This document shows, piece by piece, positions 36,920 to 49,634 of a stretch of 64,000 nucleotides of DNA. Position 1 is the stretch's first letter, and every line of letters begins with the position of its first letter. A program made the position numbers and the translations under genes. The notes beneath the pieces were generated by a model that did not search any database, was not told the DNA's origin, and saw only the letters and a list, made by a program, of their open reading frames with translations. The stretch covers positions 7,378,001 through 7,442,000 of the forward strand of contig OZ059898.1 of the NCBI GenBank assembly GCA_964057225.1, written 5' to 3'. The stretch comes from Auanema rhodensis (taxonomy: Eukaryota; Nematoda; Chromadorea; Rhabditida; Rhabditidae).

Positions 36920-39863
36920 CTTCTCTTTCTAACGCTCTTTGAAACATATTTTTCCTAGATATGCCAAAACGTTTTCCCTATCACGTTTTAATTACAGAAA
37001 ATTTTGAAATAAAAAAATGATGTTCTGGTTCTAAAGGTCCCCATGTTCCGTTGAGCTTTGATTACAAGAAAAGTTGAAATTGCAACAACTTTTTGTGAAA
37101 CCTGTTCAGCAATTGCCATTTTAGCGAAAAATGAAAGATTTTTCAAACAAAGTAGTTTCTGCCTGAATCGATCATGACTCTTATTCAGTCAATTCTAGTC
37201 TTCCAAATGGTTTAGCTAAGTATCTTTCCTCTTTCACATAATTTGATTTTATCATTATTCTTGCTGATATATGATGGCATTAATAGGTACACTTTATCAA
37301 CTGTAAATTCTTGTTCTTCATTATGTTTTTACCAAAAATTTAATCATTTCTCATTTGTTGTTCTTCATTTTGAAACGTTAATTTAACAAAATTGGAAAAA
37401 AAATGTGCATTATTGCTGTCGTTATAATCTTTAACTACGGTTTTGTATAGTTAGTGCTTGATAGATTCAATGTCTTTTGGATTATAAGAAGAATGGCATT
37501 GTATACTGAATGTATATGATGTAGATGATAAGGAGGAGGAAAGAACTATTAGGGAAATTTCAGTATAAAAACGTTTTGTTCGTCTACTTTGCTTCATGTC
37601 ATTTCTTCTGATTCACATTCGATAGTCTAGTAGACTGTTGGCGGAATGACCCAGATTTTGACCTGATAACAGTTTCCACCAACTACTTGCTGGAAAATGA
37701 TTGAAAATTTTCTTAGAAGATGAGTGTGATCGACAGTAGTATATTTCAGAATAAAAGAAGTAGAAGAGAGAATAACATATAGAGATATAGATAGGTTATA
37801 AGGATAATGCTGAAATTATGAATTCAATAAGATATCATATCATATACAATCAGTTAAAATACTTTTTTTTTGGAAGATTAGATATAACTAAACAATATAA
37901 ATTATATTTTAAATACATTTTTAACACATTAATTACAAAAGAAATAAAGAATAATTAAAAAAAAGATTTTATATTCTTCTTTTGAAATTATTATTTCACA
38001 AAGTAAAAAGATAATATAATATATGTATGGAGGAAACTCATTTAAGTTTCATTGGCAAAGTACTAGCTCCACCATCAAATCTTTTGAGCTGATTACAATG
38101 GCTATTTCAGTTTTCATAATTAACTTCTCCCCATCTGAACATGGTCCATTGACGGAATTATGGCTGAGAAAGCCAAGAATTAGTTCATTTGCTCTTGACA
38201 TTCAGATTTGATTTATCCTTTTCAGTATATGAATTGTAAAGCCAATTGTTCATTTTAACCATTTGACCTCCGCTTTTGCTCCTCCTTTTTGTCCTCCTGC
38301 GCTCCCCCTTCTTCTACTCTCTGTCAATCGCACTCTTCTTGATCGTCGTCTTCATACAGCCATCTGAATCTTACAAGTTGTATGTACTCCACATCTTCAT
38401 CCGTTTTTTCTCTGATTTACCATCAACATTTTTTTCTATTATGTTCTCGTTGTTATCCTGTCCTCAACATCTTGCCCACAGTACACAGAGTCCTCATCGT
38501 ACAGGCTCTCTTCTCATCCAAACATCTTGAAACTACTCATTTCAATGCAGAAAAAAAAATGACTTCTTGACATCTTTTTCTCTCCTGAAATAATGAAATT
38601 TCATTTAAATCGTCTTCGAATATTTTATTTGATATTTCTCAATCAATTTTAACTTATATGACATATTTCCAGACACTATCTATCATTCACCTCATTGAAG
38701 TAACTCATACAATGGATTTTTTAATTCAATTTCTACATCTTTTTAAAACTTTATATGGTAGTTTTAGTCTTGTTCATATTGAGACTAAGACTGAATAATA
38801 AAGAATATAAAAGATGAGAATGAAGAAGAAGAAGATGATGATGAAGATGAAGAAGAAAATCTAATCTCCTTCTTCCTTTTCCTCTGAAGAGGTAATATGC
38901 AAGAGAGATATACATTTATAGTGTAAGAGCAAAGAATACAATTTATATATTATATATTATATATATATAAAAAGAGATATATAAAGGTAGAGGGAGAGGG
39001 ATCGAGGGAGAGAGAGAGAGAGGATAGCACATAAACCTGAAGGTGATTAAACATACCGGCAGATCTTTATTAGTTGTCCTTATAAGGTTACTTGTCTATC
39101 CATCATCATCTTTTACTATTTATTTATACTTAATATGATTGGTAAGGGTGGGTAATTTATCTTCATGGTTGAGAGGAGGATTCTGAGTAAAAAAGGAAAG
39201 GCAAACGATGACCTTGTCTCTAATTATAGACCATCTTCAAGGAGGTTCAACTATCTTCATCTTCAATAGCAAGTCATTTCTTTCCATTTTTCAACTTTTC
39301 CTTGTTCACACACATTACATTTATTCATTTTTTCATTCTACTTTTCTATAATTTCTTTTTCAAAAAATACACAAAAATGTTTTTTTTTTCAAACAACCAA
39401 TTTCTTACATTGAAGAAGAGAACATAACAGTAAATCAGACAGTCTGTCTGTCACATATGTATGTGATTGCGGTAAATTTGCATATATGTATGTAGTATCT
39501 TGTTCACGTACGTCAATATTCTGTCATGACATCGTAATGACATCAGTAAGTTGAAGCTCAAAGATGAACGGTTGAATGTATGCATGTATATTTCCAATAT
39601 TTACTTCTTATATACTTCCCTCTTCAAACATTTTCAATTTTTAACTGACTGACACCAAGATCATTTCGTTTTACTTATAGTATTTCAATTTTCAATTCAA
39701 ATTTCGATTCAACATATATAGATTAAAGTAGTTTTTTTTTTGATTTATCATTTAGGATAATGGCAGAAAACATGATTTATTATACGTTGAATAAATTGAA
39801 ATAATATGAGCATAAATGAACAAATATAAAATATATAATTATAATTTATATATGTATATAAAG

Positions 39864-39867
<4 letters not shown>

Positions 39868-39894
<27 letters not shown>
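39868..39894. repeat. (TA)n microsatellite
   Basis: 27 bp of uninterrupted TA dinucleotides. Confidence 0.88.
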
Positions 39895-39898
<4 letters not shown>

Positions 39899-40310
39899 CG
39901 AGGTTATATAGTTCCAAATGAACAAAGAATCATGATAGAAATAAATTAACAAGAGATGATAAAAGAGAAAAAGAGAGAGAGAGAGAAGTTTTGAATTTAA
40001 AAAAAAACAAATAAAAATTCATATACATATGTAATATATGCATATATATATATATAGTATTGTGAATGAAAAATCTCTTATAGTAAAAGATGGAACGAAT
40101 TGTCGTGATGATTTTCTGTGACTAAATGGCATCATCAAAACCTTCAGCTCATGTTGTCATGGCCTAATTGAAAAACATTCACGGTTTTTAGCCATGTGTG
40201 TTTAAACAAAACTTTTATAGAAAATGCTGAACTGTAATTCAAGATGTTTTATACACAAAACGAGAAAATGATCGAGATAGATAGAAGTATCTTAGAGGTT
40301 GGAGGAGTTG

Positions 40311-40313
<3 letters not shown>

Positions 40314-40386
<73 letters not shown>
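40314..40386. repeat. (GA)n microsatellite, uninterrupted
   Basis: 73 bp of GA, one of the longest pure tracts in the window. Confidence 0.92.
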
Positions 40387-40389
<3 letters not shown>

Positions 40390-42710
40390 ATGTATAACCG
40401 TAGACAAAGAAAGATAAAGAGAGAAGAGGAAGGACAAGTAAAGAAGAACTAATTTTCTGAAAAAGAATAGGCATTGAAGGTGTGAGGTCTTGTGGAGTTT
40501 TATAAACTACAATGACAGAAAAAAATCTTAATAATACTCTATTTAACATTTATTCTCATATTATCCTCTATTTTATCTTAATTTTAAGATTATTTCATAT
40601 AAATTCTGTTTAAATATTAAAAGTTTTATTTAATAATTATTCTATAACATATTGATATATAGAATTAATTATAAACATATATTTATAATAATTTTTATAA
40701 TTAGACATTTCTATTTAAATTTATAAATATAAGGTTCATCATTAACTCTTCTAGGTCTTTAACAATAAAAAAAAACTTATTTTCGACGCTCGTCAATAGG
40801 TTCAACAGTACATTTTTCTGAGTGTCGTTAGATCAATTGAGTGTCCTTGTCTTTATCTTTTCTACTCTCTTCACCTTAGCTATACTGTCAGCTTATCTAT
40901 TGTTACTTTAGTTTCTATGGAATCTCTTATATAATTTCATTTCTAACGACTTCAATGATCTGTCACTTACTGTCTATAACTATTTCAAATAGATAAAACA
41001 GACAAACTAAGAAAAGAGAAAACGAATAAGATAGAGAGATAGAAACAGTTTCTTAGAGAGAGAAAGACACTGAAAAGAAGAGAAAGAGAGAGAGAGAGAC
41101 TGAGAGAAAGAGAAGGAGAGGCTAAACGTACTCCAAGAGAATGAAAACATGTATTTCATTTTCTCTTAATTTTTCCCGACAATTACATATTATCTGTTCG
41201 AAATCCACAATAAACTGTTTCTAGGGCGATGATTTTTCAAATAATTTTTTCTTCCCTTTCCATATATCTAAACTGTATATCTTATACTAATTTTCTATAT
41301 ATAGTCTTAGTTAATCTCTTAACTTCTTCAATTCGCAAGTCTATCTTGCTATCTTTATCTTTCATTCTGAAGGTCAGAAGATCGTTTACTAACCATTATA
41401 AAAGCTTTCTTTTTTTCTTAAAACATTTTCATAATCATTATTGTTCTGATAATTGAAATAAGAAAGAGAAGTGAAGAGAAAAAGAAAATACAAAGAGAGA
41501 GATAGAGATAGAAGAAGAAGAGTGATAGGGGGGAGAGAGAAAAAGAGACAAAAAGGTAGCTAATCGATAAATTTTTAGATATTTTTTCTGTAAATTCATA
41601 TATTATATATTATAATATAAACAGTATATCTAAACATCATAGCTCTATATTTAAACATTGCAACTTGATTTCTCTCTTCATTTCTTCTTCTCTTTCTACT
41701 CTTTCCCAAGCTTTTTTCCTCCTTCTCTATCTACCTCTCAACCTTTTTCCCTCTACCTCACTTCTCCCTCTCTCTACTCTGTATATTCTCTAAACTCTCT
41801 TTCTCAATACAATTCGATGAAAGTGTCAATATTCTCTCTTTTCGATCTGTATGTCTTTCGCTTCCGGCCCAAGCAACCTCTTCACAAATAAATTTTCTTC
41901 ATCTTCTTGCGTCAGGTTGCCTCAAAACCTCTTTTCTTTAACAATCTTTTTGAACTTTTGTTTTAGTTTTCATTGCTATTCTTTGTTCTTAACATTTTTT
42001 CTTCATTTTTAACAAAAATGTTCTTTTCTGCCTAAGTTCAGTAACTTGTATTATCGTATATACACATCTAACTACTCATATCTCATCTAACCATATGTAT
42101 ATACTATACTCAATTCAATTTTGAAGTTTTATAATCTTAATTCTAAAAATTATTTCCTTTTTTCTTTATTAAACTTTTGATTTTTATGATTTTAAAATAC
42201 TTTATAGTTCAAAACTATCGTTAATCATATTAGATCATAACTCATTTATCATCAAACAGATCATTTCATGTTAAATATAAAATGAAAAATATTAACCATT
42301 ATTAACTTATAATATATTCAATTATAACTTTGTATATCTATAACGTTACTGTTGTAATTGACTTCAGATTTCTTTAAAACTATTGGTCATAACCAATATT
42401 ATAGGTCGACAACGATTTTTATCCAAAATCAGTTTCTCAATTCTAATTAAAAAGTTTTTCTTTTCATTCAATTTCTAACCAACTAATTTATATTTTGAAA
42501 TTTCTTTTGTAAAATAGATTTTATAATATATTACATGCTAAATGTTATGTTTTTACTTTTTTTTTCTTTTTTTTTTCTTTCAGCATTATGATTCAGCTTT
42601 ATTCAATTTTCTTGTCAAAACCTTCTTGTTGTTTAAAAAATCATCATCAAATTCATATCTTTCAAGATAAAAAAGAAATATATGATTATTAATCTGAGGT
42701 ATATATAAAG

Positions 42711-42733
42711 AGAGAGAGAGAGACATAGCGAGA

Positions 42734-42765
<32 letters not shown>

Positions 42766-42868
42766 TTCATTAAAAAATGAGAGAAAAAGAGGTTAAAATT
42801 AAGAAAGATAGATTGAAAGAGAATGTATGGGATATTTGAGAGAGAAAGAAAGAGAGAGAGAGAGAGAT
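42711..42868. repeat. (GA)n cluster
   Basis: GA blocks at about 42711-42765 and 42838-42868, separated by purine-rich DNA, 800 bp upstream of the CXXC gene. Confidence 0.85.
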
Positions 42869-43679
42869 ACAAGAGTAGAAATTCTATTGAAGTATATTGA
42901 ACTTTGATATACATTTATACAAATGTGACTGTATAGTGAGTTTACTATATTTACATTAAATATATGTATATATAATCTCAATTTTATTATAAATAATATT
43001 ATAATTTTTGATCTGATCAATAAAATATTTTTTATTAATAAATTTTCTATTATAATCTATATTTCTAAAATAATATTTTATATTTCTTTATTATATATAT
43101 ATAGTTATTATAATTATATTATTAATATCTTCATGTTCATATCATCATCTATTATTACATAAAGTTTGAGATGAAAAAAAATTTCTTTTTCATTGAAAAC
43201 GTATATTTCATATCATCTCACCTAATTTGTACAACATCTAAAAGCTTTGAGTCTATATTGCTAATCAGTTTTCATTGTCGTCGAGTAATTTCAACAACTG
43301 GCCTTCTGATTTTATTACTCTACCTTCGTTTCTCCTGCTTTCTTAATATAGATTTTCCTATTTAATATTCGTATCCATATAACTCCATCCAGTTTATTTC
43401 TTAAATTTCAATCATATATCAGTTACATATAGTTTTTATCTCTTCTATTATATTTATTTTTTCATCTTTTTTTTCCATATTTATTAAATATAATAAATAT
43501 ATATTATACTATATGTAAATATATATTTATTATATATTCATAAATCTGATATTTAACTTTAATTTATATATTTTTCTTAATTCGTTTAACCTCGTCTTAT
43601 TCAATTTCGTCAAAGATCATTGCTTGATTTCTTCTTTTTTTTTTAAATTCTGCTAATTTTCTATTATTTTCAGAGTGTT

Positions 43680-45807
43680 ATGAACACTCTAATGCAGATG
43701 GGTCCGATGATGGTGATGGAAGGTCCAAACGGTATGCATCATCATCATCAACCGTTTCCTCAGCCATCACAACATATTCCTCAAACTCCAATTACTTCAT
43801 CTATGAATAGGTCACAAAGGTTTGTTATAAAATCATCTTTTAAACATAAATGTTATTTAATTTTCATGTTTCTTTTCAAAGAACAAATTCTAATTCAATC
43901 TCGGCTTATACTAATTTATAATATTTTTTATAAAATTGAATATTTCAGATGCGGTGTCTGTCGTGGATGTCAATGTAAGCCATGCGGTCAGTGTACATAC
44001 TGCCAGGATTCTCCACAATTCGGAGGTCCAGGAGTCAAAAAACAAAGTTGTATAGAAAGAAGATGTTTAAGAGTATTAGAAAATAGGTTACAGGTATGTT
44101 TTAATTTTTGTAAAAAATAATTTGAAATTTGAAAATAAAAAAGAATTCCATATCTGATAATATGAATGAAGCGGAAGTAATGTGACTGTATTAGATATTA
44201 AAATAATTATAATTAATAAAAAAATATATTTATCATATAATTTAATTTATTTTAGTGAATAAAAAATAAAATTATATAAATGGATGCATATATTTAGAAA
44301 GGAAGGAAAGGGAGAGAGAGAGGGTGGAGATCATTCGAATGAAAATTTAATTTTCAAAGTTTAAATTAGAACCATTTGACATTGAAAGCTATTTAACTAA
44401 TAAAATCCTGACAAATAAAAAAGATTATTTGAAGAAACTAAAGCCATCTAAAGCAATAAGCTTATCAGATGTGTCTGACCGGAGGTAACATGATTACGGT
44501 AGCCGTCAGTTTTTCCTAATTAATCACATGACTTTCAACCAGTCATCAATAGGCTATTGCTAATAAATCAAAGTATTTTATTATCTTTGTCCTGCTTTTT
44601 CTTATATCTGGAACAATTTTCAGAAAAGAATTTTACATTAATAACTCTTTTTCTCTGTTGCTATCTTTTCATATAATACATAATTTAAAAAATAATAAAC
44701 AATATAATCAATAAAATATAAATATATAATTTAAAATAAACTAAATATATTTTACAGAGAGATGCACCAACCTTTAAAGCTCGTGTTGGATGTAATCAAT
44801 GTGAAGATTGTCGTATGGCCGACTGTCAAATATGTTTAGTCTGCTTAGACCGAAGGTAAATTATTTTTCTTTTTGAATGTTCTTAATCATAAAGTATATT
44901 GTTATTATAATTAATCATATATTAATTTGTTATTTTTTAGATTTTTTGATAATCGTTACATGACTGGGGCTATGTGTGCCAAAAAACGTTGTAACAATGC
45001 CACTTCAATTGAGCTTCCAGCTCAGTCCCCTCAAGCAATGGCTGAATATCAACAAAGACAGGTTATTAACATCTTCAATTCACAATTTGATACATTTCTT
45101 CTTTTAATTTAATATGTTTCATTATATTCTTTTTCAGGCTCAAAAACGTGCTTATGAGCAAAGCGCAGCTTCAAACCAGTTCCATGTTGATATGAAACGT
45201 CGTGTTGAAATGGGATTCAATGGACATCCCGTACAGGTTCTCTTCCAATTACCTCAAGGAGGTCAGCAGCAACAGCAGCAGCAAACTCCTCCCCAACAAC
45301 AGAATGGACGTGTCTTGGCTATGAATCAGTCCATGAACTATGGTAAGTTTATTTACTTTCACATTTTGCCTGGATACTGTAGTTCCTTCTAATTGTTTCT
45401 TTGTAGGTATGCCACCCATGAACACTATGCGTATGCCTCAAATGGCTCCAGCTGGTGTAGCTCCATCAATAGCTATGGCTCCGTGCCCAACTGTTGCTCC
45501 AAATGGTATGCAAACTCCAAACGGTCAGATGCCGCCAAACATGGTTCCAACAACAGCTCAGCAAATCAGCATGGAACAACAACAAGTTCAAGCAGTTGCC
45601 GCTTCAGTAGCTGCTCAAGCACCTCCCCCATCATCTCAGATTACATACATGATGCCAAGTTATGGTCACTCCTCACCGACACCATTAGACTTCTATGATA
45701 TGAAGCCATATTCTTTTGAAGAAATTCATATGCATAACGGTGATCCATTCATCCCTCCTAGCTATGCTCCTGAAATGAAAAATGCCGTCGTGCTGCAGCC
45801 ACTGTAG
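43680..45807 (+). CDS. Tandem CXXC zinc-finger protein
   Basis: Exons: 43680-43819, 43949-44093, 44758-44855, 44941-45061, 45138-45342 and 45407-45807; 369 residues. Residues 1-46 are Met/His/Pro-rich. Finger 1 (about 47-88) follows CxxCxxC-x4-CxxCxxC-x13-C-x4-C and contains FGGPGVKKQSC, the KFGG-type loop that family members use to contact unmethylated CpG. Finger 2 (about 105-150) repeats the eight-Cys pattern, but the loop reads FDNRYMTG, so CpG binding by this copy is doubtful. The rest is Gln/Pro/Met-rich, a low-complexity activation-type tail, ending near the motif TPLDFYDMKPYSFEE. Inferred role: nuclear chromatin or CpG-reading regulator. No SET, methyltransferase, demethylase or PHD domain is visible. 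The exon with the start codon follows a TTTCAG acceptor at 43673, so 5' exons or trans-splicing are likely. Introns are longer than elsewhere (664 bp for the second). Confidence 0.8.
44475..44514 (+). other. Intronic hairpin followed by T5
   Basis: In the 664-bp intron of the CXXC gene. CTGAC-C-GG pairs with CCGTCAG, an inner stem GTAA/TTAC closes a 5-nt loop, and five T follow. The region is clearly less AT-rich than the surrounding intron. It could be a small structured RNA or chance; no A or B box was seen. Confidence 0.3.
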
Positions 45808-47072
45808 AAACGTCGTTGCCCAAGCTCTCATCATCGCTATCATCGTCATAATCAATGATGATACGAATCCTGTGGTCAACTATTCTTTTCAACAATTGTT
45901 TTCTTGTTAGGTACCATTATCAATCCTGAATATATTGTTTTCTCTACCCCTTATTTCTCACATTCATCCACCTCATAGATGATCCACCATCAGTATCTGA
46001 TTATCAAGTTATCAATAATCCAAATTATATATTTGCTGTTGAAATACTTGATAATCAGTTTATCAATTAGCGTGGAACATCTTTAAATACGAAAAGAGTT
46101 GATCTTTTCATTTGCATAATTCTCTCTTTTTTCAATTTTTTTCTAAGAAAACCTTTCAACCTCCTCCACCTCTTCTCTCTCTTTTCTCTTTAGCACGGGT
46201 TCCGACTCACAGAAAACGATGAAAGAGTAATTAGCGGATGTTCGAGCATTCAGGCAAATATTTTGAGTAGAAGCAGAAGTGATAGAATTGCCTTTAGAGA
46301 AATATTATAATAATTTTTTTTCATTTGATATTCCCTCTCATTCACTCACTCATTCATTCTCTTCAATAATTCTTAACTATATGTTATAAACTAATCCATG
46401 TTAGCGGAGTAGCAAAGACTCTAGTCTTTCTGACGTCGATGCGAATAATCCGTCCAATCTGTGATCCAAACCTTCCCTCTAATTCTCGTCCAAAATTTTT
46501 TATATACATCCCAGATAATAAGACAGAAATTTAACTAAATGGTCCCTTCTCTATTTTCTTTTCTCTCTTTGTTTTCATTTTCAAAAAAAAATATATTTAT
46601 AAATATATATTATACATACAGTTCCTATTAGCAAACTTTATAATATAATATAGCCTATACTATATAAAGAATCTGAAATTATATTGAATATTATGCAATA
46701 TAGATGGTTAATATAGTTGAATGTCATCTGATTCTTAAAACAAAAAATTTTGTTTTGAAGAAAAGAATATCGGTAGATTGATAGTTAGATATACATCTAT
46801 AGTATTAGGAGAAGAAGTGAATATAATAAGAGATGAAACATTAATGAGAATAGAAGAAGCATTCTATGATACTTCTTCAAAGATATTTTCTATTTTCACT
46901 TACTTACTGTCATTTTCTCTTTTTGTCAGTATTCTTCTCTCATACATGTATTCTCTCTTATAAAATATTTCTTTTTTCTCTTTCTATTTCAATGTACCAA
47001 TCCTTCAACTATTTTTCTTTCTATTATGTGCAAATTCTCTTCTCAATTCCATATATGTGTTAATGCTTGTAT

Positions 47073-47097
47073 GTGTTACGGCTGGGCACCGTAGCAC
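47073..47097 (+). other. GC-rich stem-loop, candidate structured RNA
   Basis: GTGTTACGG pairs with CCGTAGCAC (nine pairs, one G-T) around the 7-nt loop CTGGGCA. It is isolated in AT-rich DNA. No known RNA family recognised. Confidence 0.35.
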
Positions 47098-47200
47098 AAC
47101 GAAGAAAAACCAAATGTTCTTTAAGAAGAAATCTTCTTTTTTTTTTGAGCAAGTCAGGGATGTAACGTAATCAGCCTTTGTTTTTGTTTTATTATATTAT

Positions 47201-47267
47201 ATTTTATATAAATTAATTGATTTTTTAATATATAAAAATATAAAAAATCAATTAATTTATATAAAAT
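47201..47267. repeat. 27-bp perfect inverted repeat, 13-nt spacer
   Basis: The left arm 47201-47227 is exactly complementary to 47241-47267. The arms include ATAAATTAATTGATTTTTT. A small AT-rich foldback or a MITE remnant are both possible. No flanking target-site duplication was identified. Confidence 0.7.
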
Positions 47268-49085
47268 TATACTATATTGTACATAAGTATATGTATATAT
47301 ATTATAATATATACATTTATTTATGTACTATATGTGTGTATTTGTGTATATAGTAATCTATATATAAATATAGTTATAGTTTACTATCTTACTCTTCTAC
47401 TCACAACTTTTATTTTCAAATTTGTTTTGTCCCTTTTCCCTTTTACTATATTCCTCTCTCTCTCTCCTTTCATCTCTCTTTATTTTAAAAACTTCCCTCC
47501 TTTTCTTGGATATTCCACGTTTTCATGTGAAATATAACATACGATGATAAATGGACCCTACACTTATTTCACTTGAATTCCTAGATGATGTTCCATTCTT
47601 AACAAAATTTCTTTTCTTTTTCTCGTTTCTAAAAGTCATATATGCTTTTCATTTAACCGAAAATGGAAAAAAATGGTCTTATTAAAAGATTTTTGGGCTT
47701 ACAACGTTTATGTATAGCTTAATTATCTTATTTCATGTTCACTTATATAAAAGCAATGTCATATAGAAACGTCAAAAAAGGAAGGAAAATGCAGCAAACA
47801 ACACAGAATTTTATATTTTGAATTGGCAATTGGCCATATTCCTTAATTTCACTCCATCTTATCATATTCCTACGTAGATTTGTTATTATGTCTGTGCAAT
47901 TCTCGTTGATTTGTTTAATTTGAGTGATTGTTTGTCATCAAAGATTATATAATTTCTGCTTATTATAAACCAAATTAGATGTTTAAAACTTCTAAATAGT
48001 GAATATTACGTTTTGAGCTTTCTCTTTAACAAGCAACACGTGTTCGTCCCTTTTAAGCTTCAAATCCTTATTCGATTTTTAGCTGAACAGATTTTTCTTT
48101 TTTTTTCCAACGTTTTTTCCTCAAATTTATTATTTTTCTTTTTTTTTATTATTGTAGTATATATTCTTTGTTTTTCTTCGTATATGGCATATAAACAAGC
48201 ATAATAAATGCAATAAAATGATAATTTCAAATATTGTTCGTTTAATTTTAAAAAAATTTCAAATGATAAGGAAGTTGTTGAACTGTCGATCCATTAGTAA
48301 TTGAGATCAAAAGTTCACTGAGCAACTGTAAGTAATCACTGAAAGAAAAGAATATAAGTATCACTCAAATGCCAATCAATGTTCAAGTATAAGTTTTTAA
48401 AATTTTAAAAAGAGAATTAGTTGAAGTACGTATTACGTACAATTCATCATTTTATTATTCATTTTATTAAACGAAAAATGAAAGCTTGATCTTATTGCTA
48501 ATGATATTAGCTAGGATTCAGGAGATCATGAATATAAATAAATCAAAAAATAAATTTCTTTCAATGAATATATGCAGCTTATCAAGTATATTTCTTGATA
48601 ATTGATAATTATCTTTTTAATCTGAAAAATAAAAAGAGATTTTTAATCAAAAAAGAATATATTGTTCATCTTTAAAGTATGACCTCTATGATTCGCCTTT
48701 TCAAATTGTGAGCTTTATTTGAATTGTTATTCATATTTAAACTATTAAGAAGTACTTCCAATATTTAAAATAAAAATGATACTTCCAGAATATTTAATTT
48801 ATTTGAAATAATTGTCAATAATTTATATTATTATAATATTATATAGTTTTATCAAATACTTTAAAAGGAATACGAGATCATGTTAGCAACTAAACAGGAA
48901 CCAAAAATAAATTAAATTAAAATTTTAATAAAATGTATTGTATGTATGTATATGTAAATGACTTTTCCGAGAAATATTGAGTAAAGAAACAAAATTTTAT
49001 CAATATTAATGAATTTATGATATATGTATGTAGTATACTCACTTATAATATTTTATCACATTCTCCTCTTTCTTCCAATATATTA

Positions 49086-49160
49086 AGAAAGAAAGAGAAA
49101 GGAAAAGAGAGAAAGAGAAAGAGAGAAAAGGAGAAGAAAAGGGAAAAAGGTAAAAGAAGC
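49086..49160. repeat. GAAA/GAGA purine-rich simple repeat
   Basis: About 75 bp almost free of pyrimidines, mixing GAAA and GAGA units. It yields a Lys/Arg/Glu-rich frame that is not a gene. Confidence 0.8.
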
Positions 49161-49634
49161 GAAAGAGAATGTATGAATAGGAGCATAAGAGTACATTAAG
49201 TTTGTTTGAAAAATCAATTAAATAAACTTTAAAAAGAATAGTTGAGTCTTTTTTTTTTCAAGTATACTTTCTTCTTTCTATAAATCGATTGAACAAAAAC
49301 TTTGCGTCAGCTTATAGACTTCTAGTGTTTGTATTTGTGGGAACGATTTCATTTGCGATCCAACTTCCGCTATATTTTTATTTAAATAAAATTCATTTTT
49401 AAACTTTTTTTCTTTTTTTCTCTATTTCTCTCTCTCTCAGTTTTTTCTCTTTTTTTTCATTATAATCAAAGAAAGAGAGTAAGAGGGAAAATTTTTATAT
49501 TTTATCAGGAATTTATCAGTAAAACTCAAAGTTTTTCTATAGACAAGATGTTCAGATTGAACGATAAAGGAAAAATAAAATTAATAATTGAATATATGTA
49601 TATATACATATAGATATATAAATATAAATTATAT

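Larger units (their letters stand above)
32368..43679. other. Gene desert, eastern part, and sequence upstream of the CXXC gene
   Basis: 11.3 kb without a supported coding exon. It contains strong GA/CT tracts, two long TA tracts and islands of less biased sequence near 34530-34830, 35640-36130 and 38250-38540. The last 600 bases before the CXXC start are extremely AT-rich. Part of this stretch may be a long first intron or 5' regulatory DNA of the CXXC gene, since its first visible coding exon is preceded by a splice acceptor at 43673. Confidence 0.45.
45808..49634. other. Spacer between the CXXC gene and the secreted Cys-rich gene
   Basis: 3.8 kb. It begins with the CXXC 3' UTR (comparatively mixed sequence to about 46500), then AT-rich DNA. 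No exon recognised. It carries a GC-rich hairpin (47073-47097), a long AT-rich inverted repeat (47201-47267) and a GAAA/GAGA purine stretch at about 49086-49160. Confidence 0.45.

Noticed and set aside
12862-43679. Mobile element, CRISPR-like array or virus-derived gene in the desert
   Set aside because: No transposase, reverse transcriptase, integrase or capsid-like frame and no regularly spaced repeat array was visible; only microsatellites and small inverted repeats.
47073-47097. tRNA or 7SL/SINE fragment
   Set aside because: The stem-loop has a 7-nt loop like an anticodon arm, but no acceptor, D or T arm and no A/B box surrounds it.
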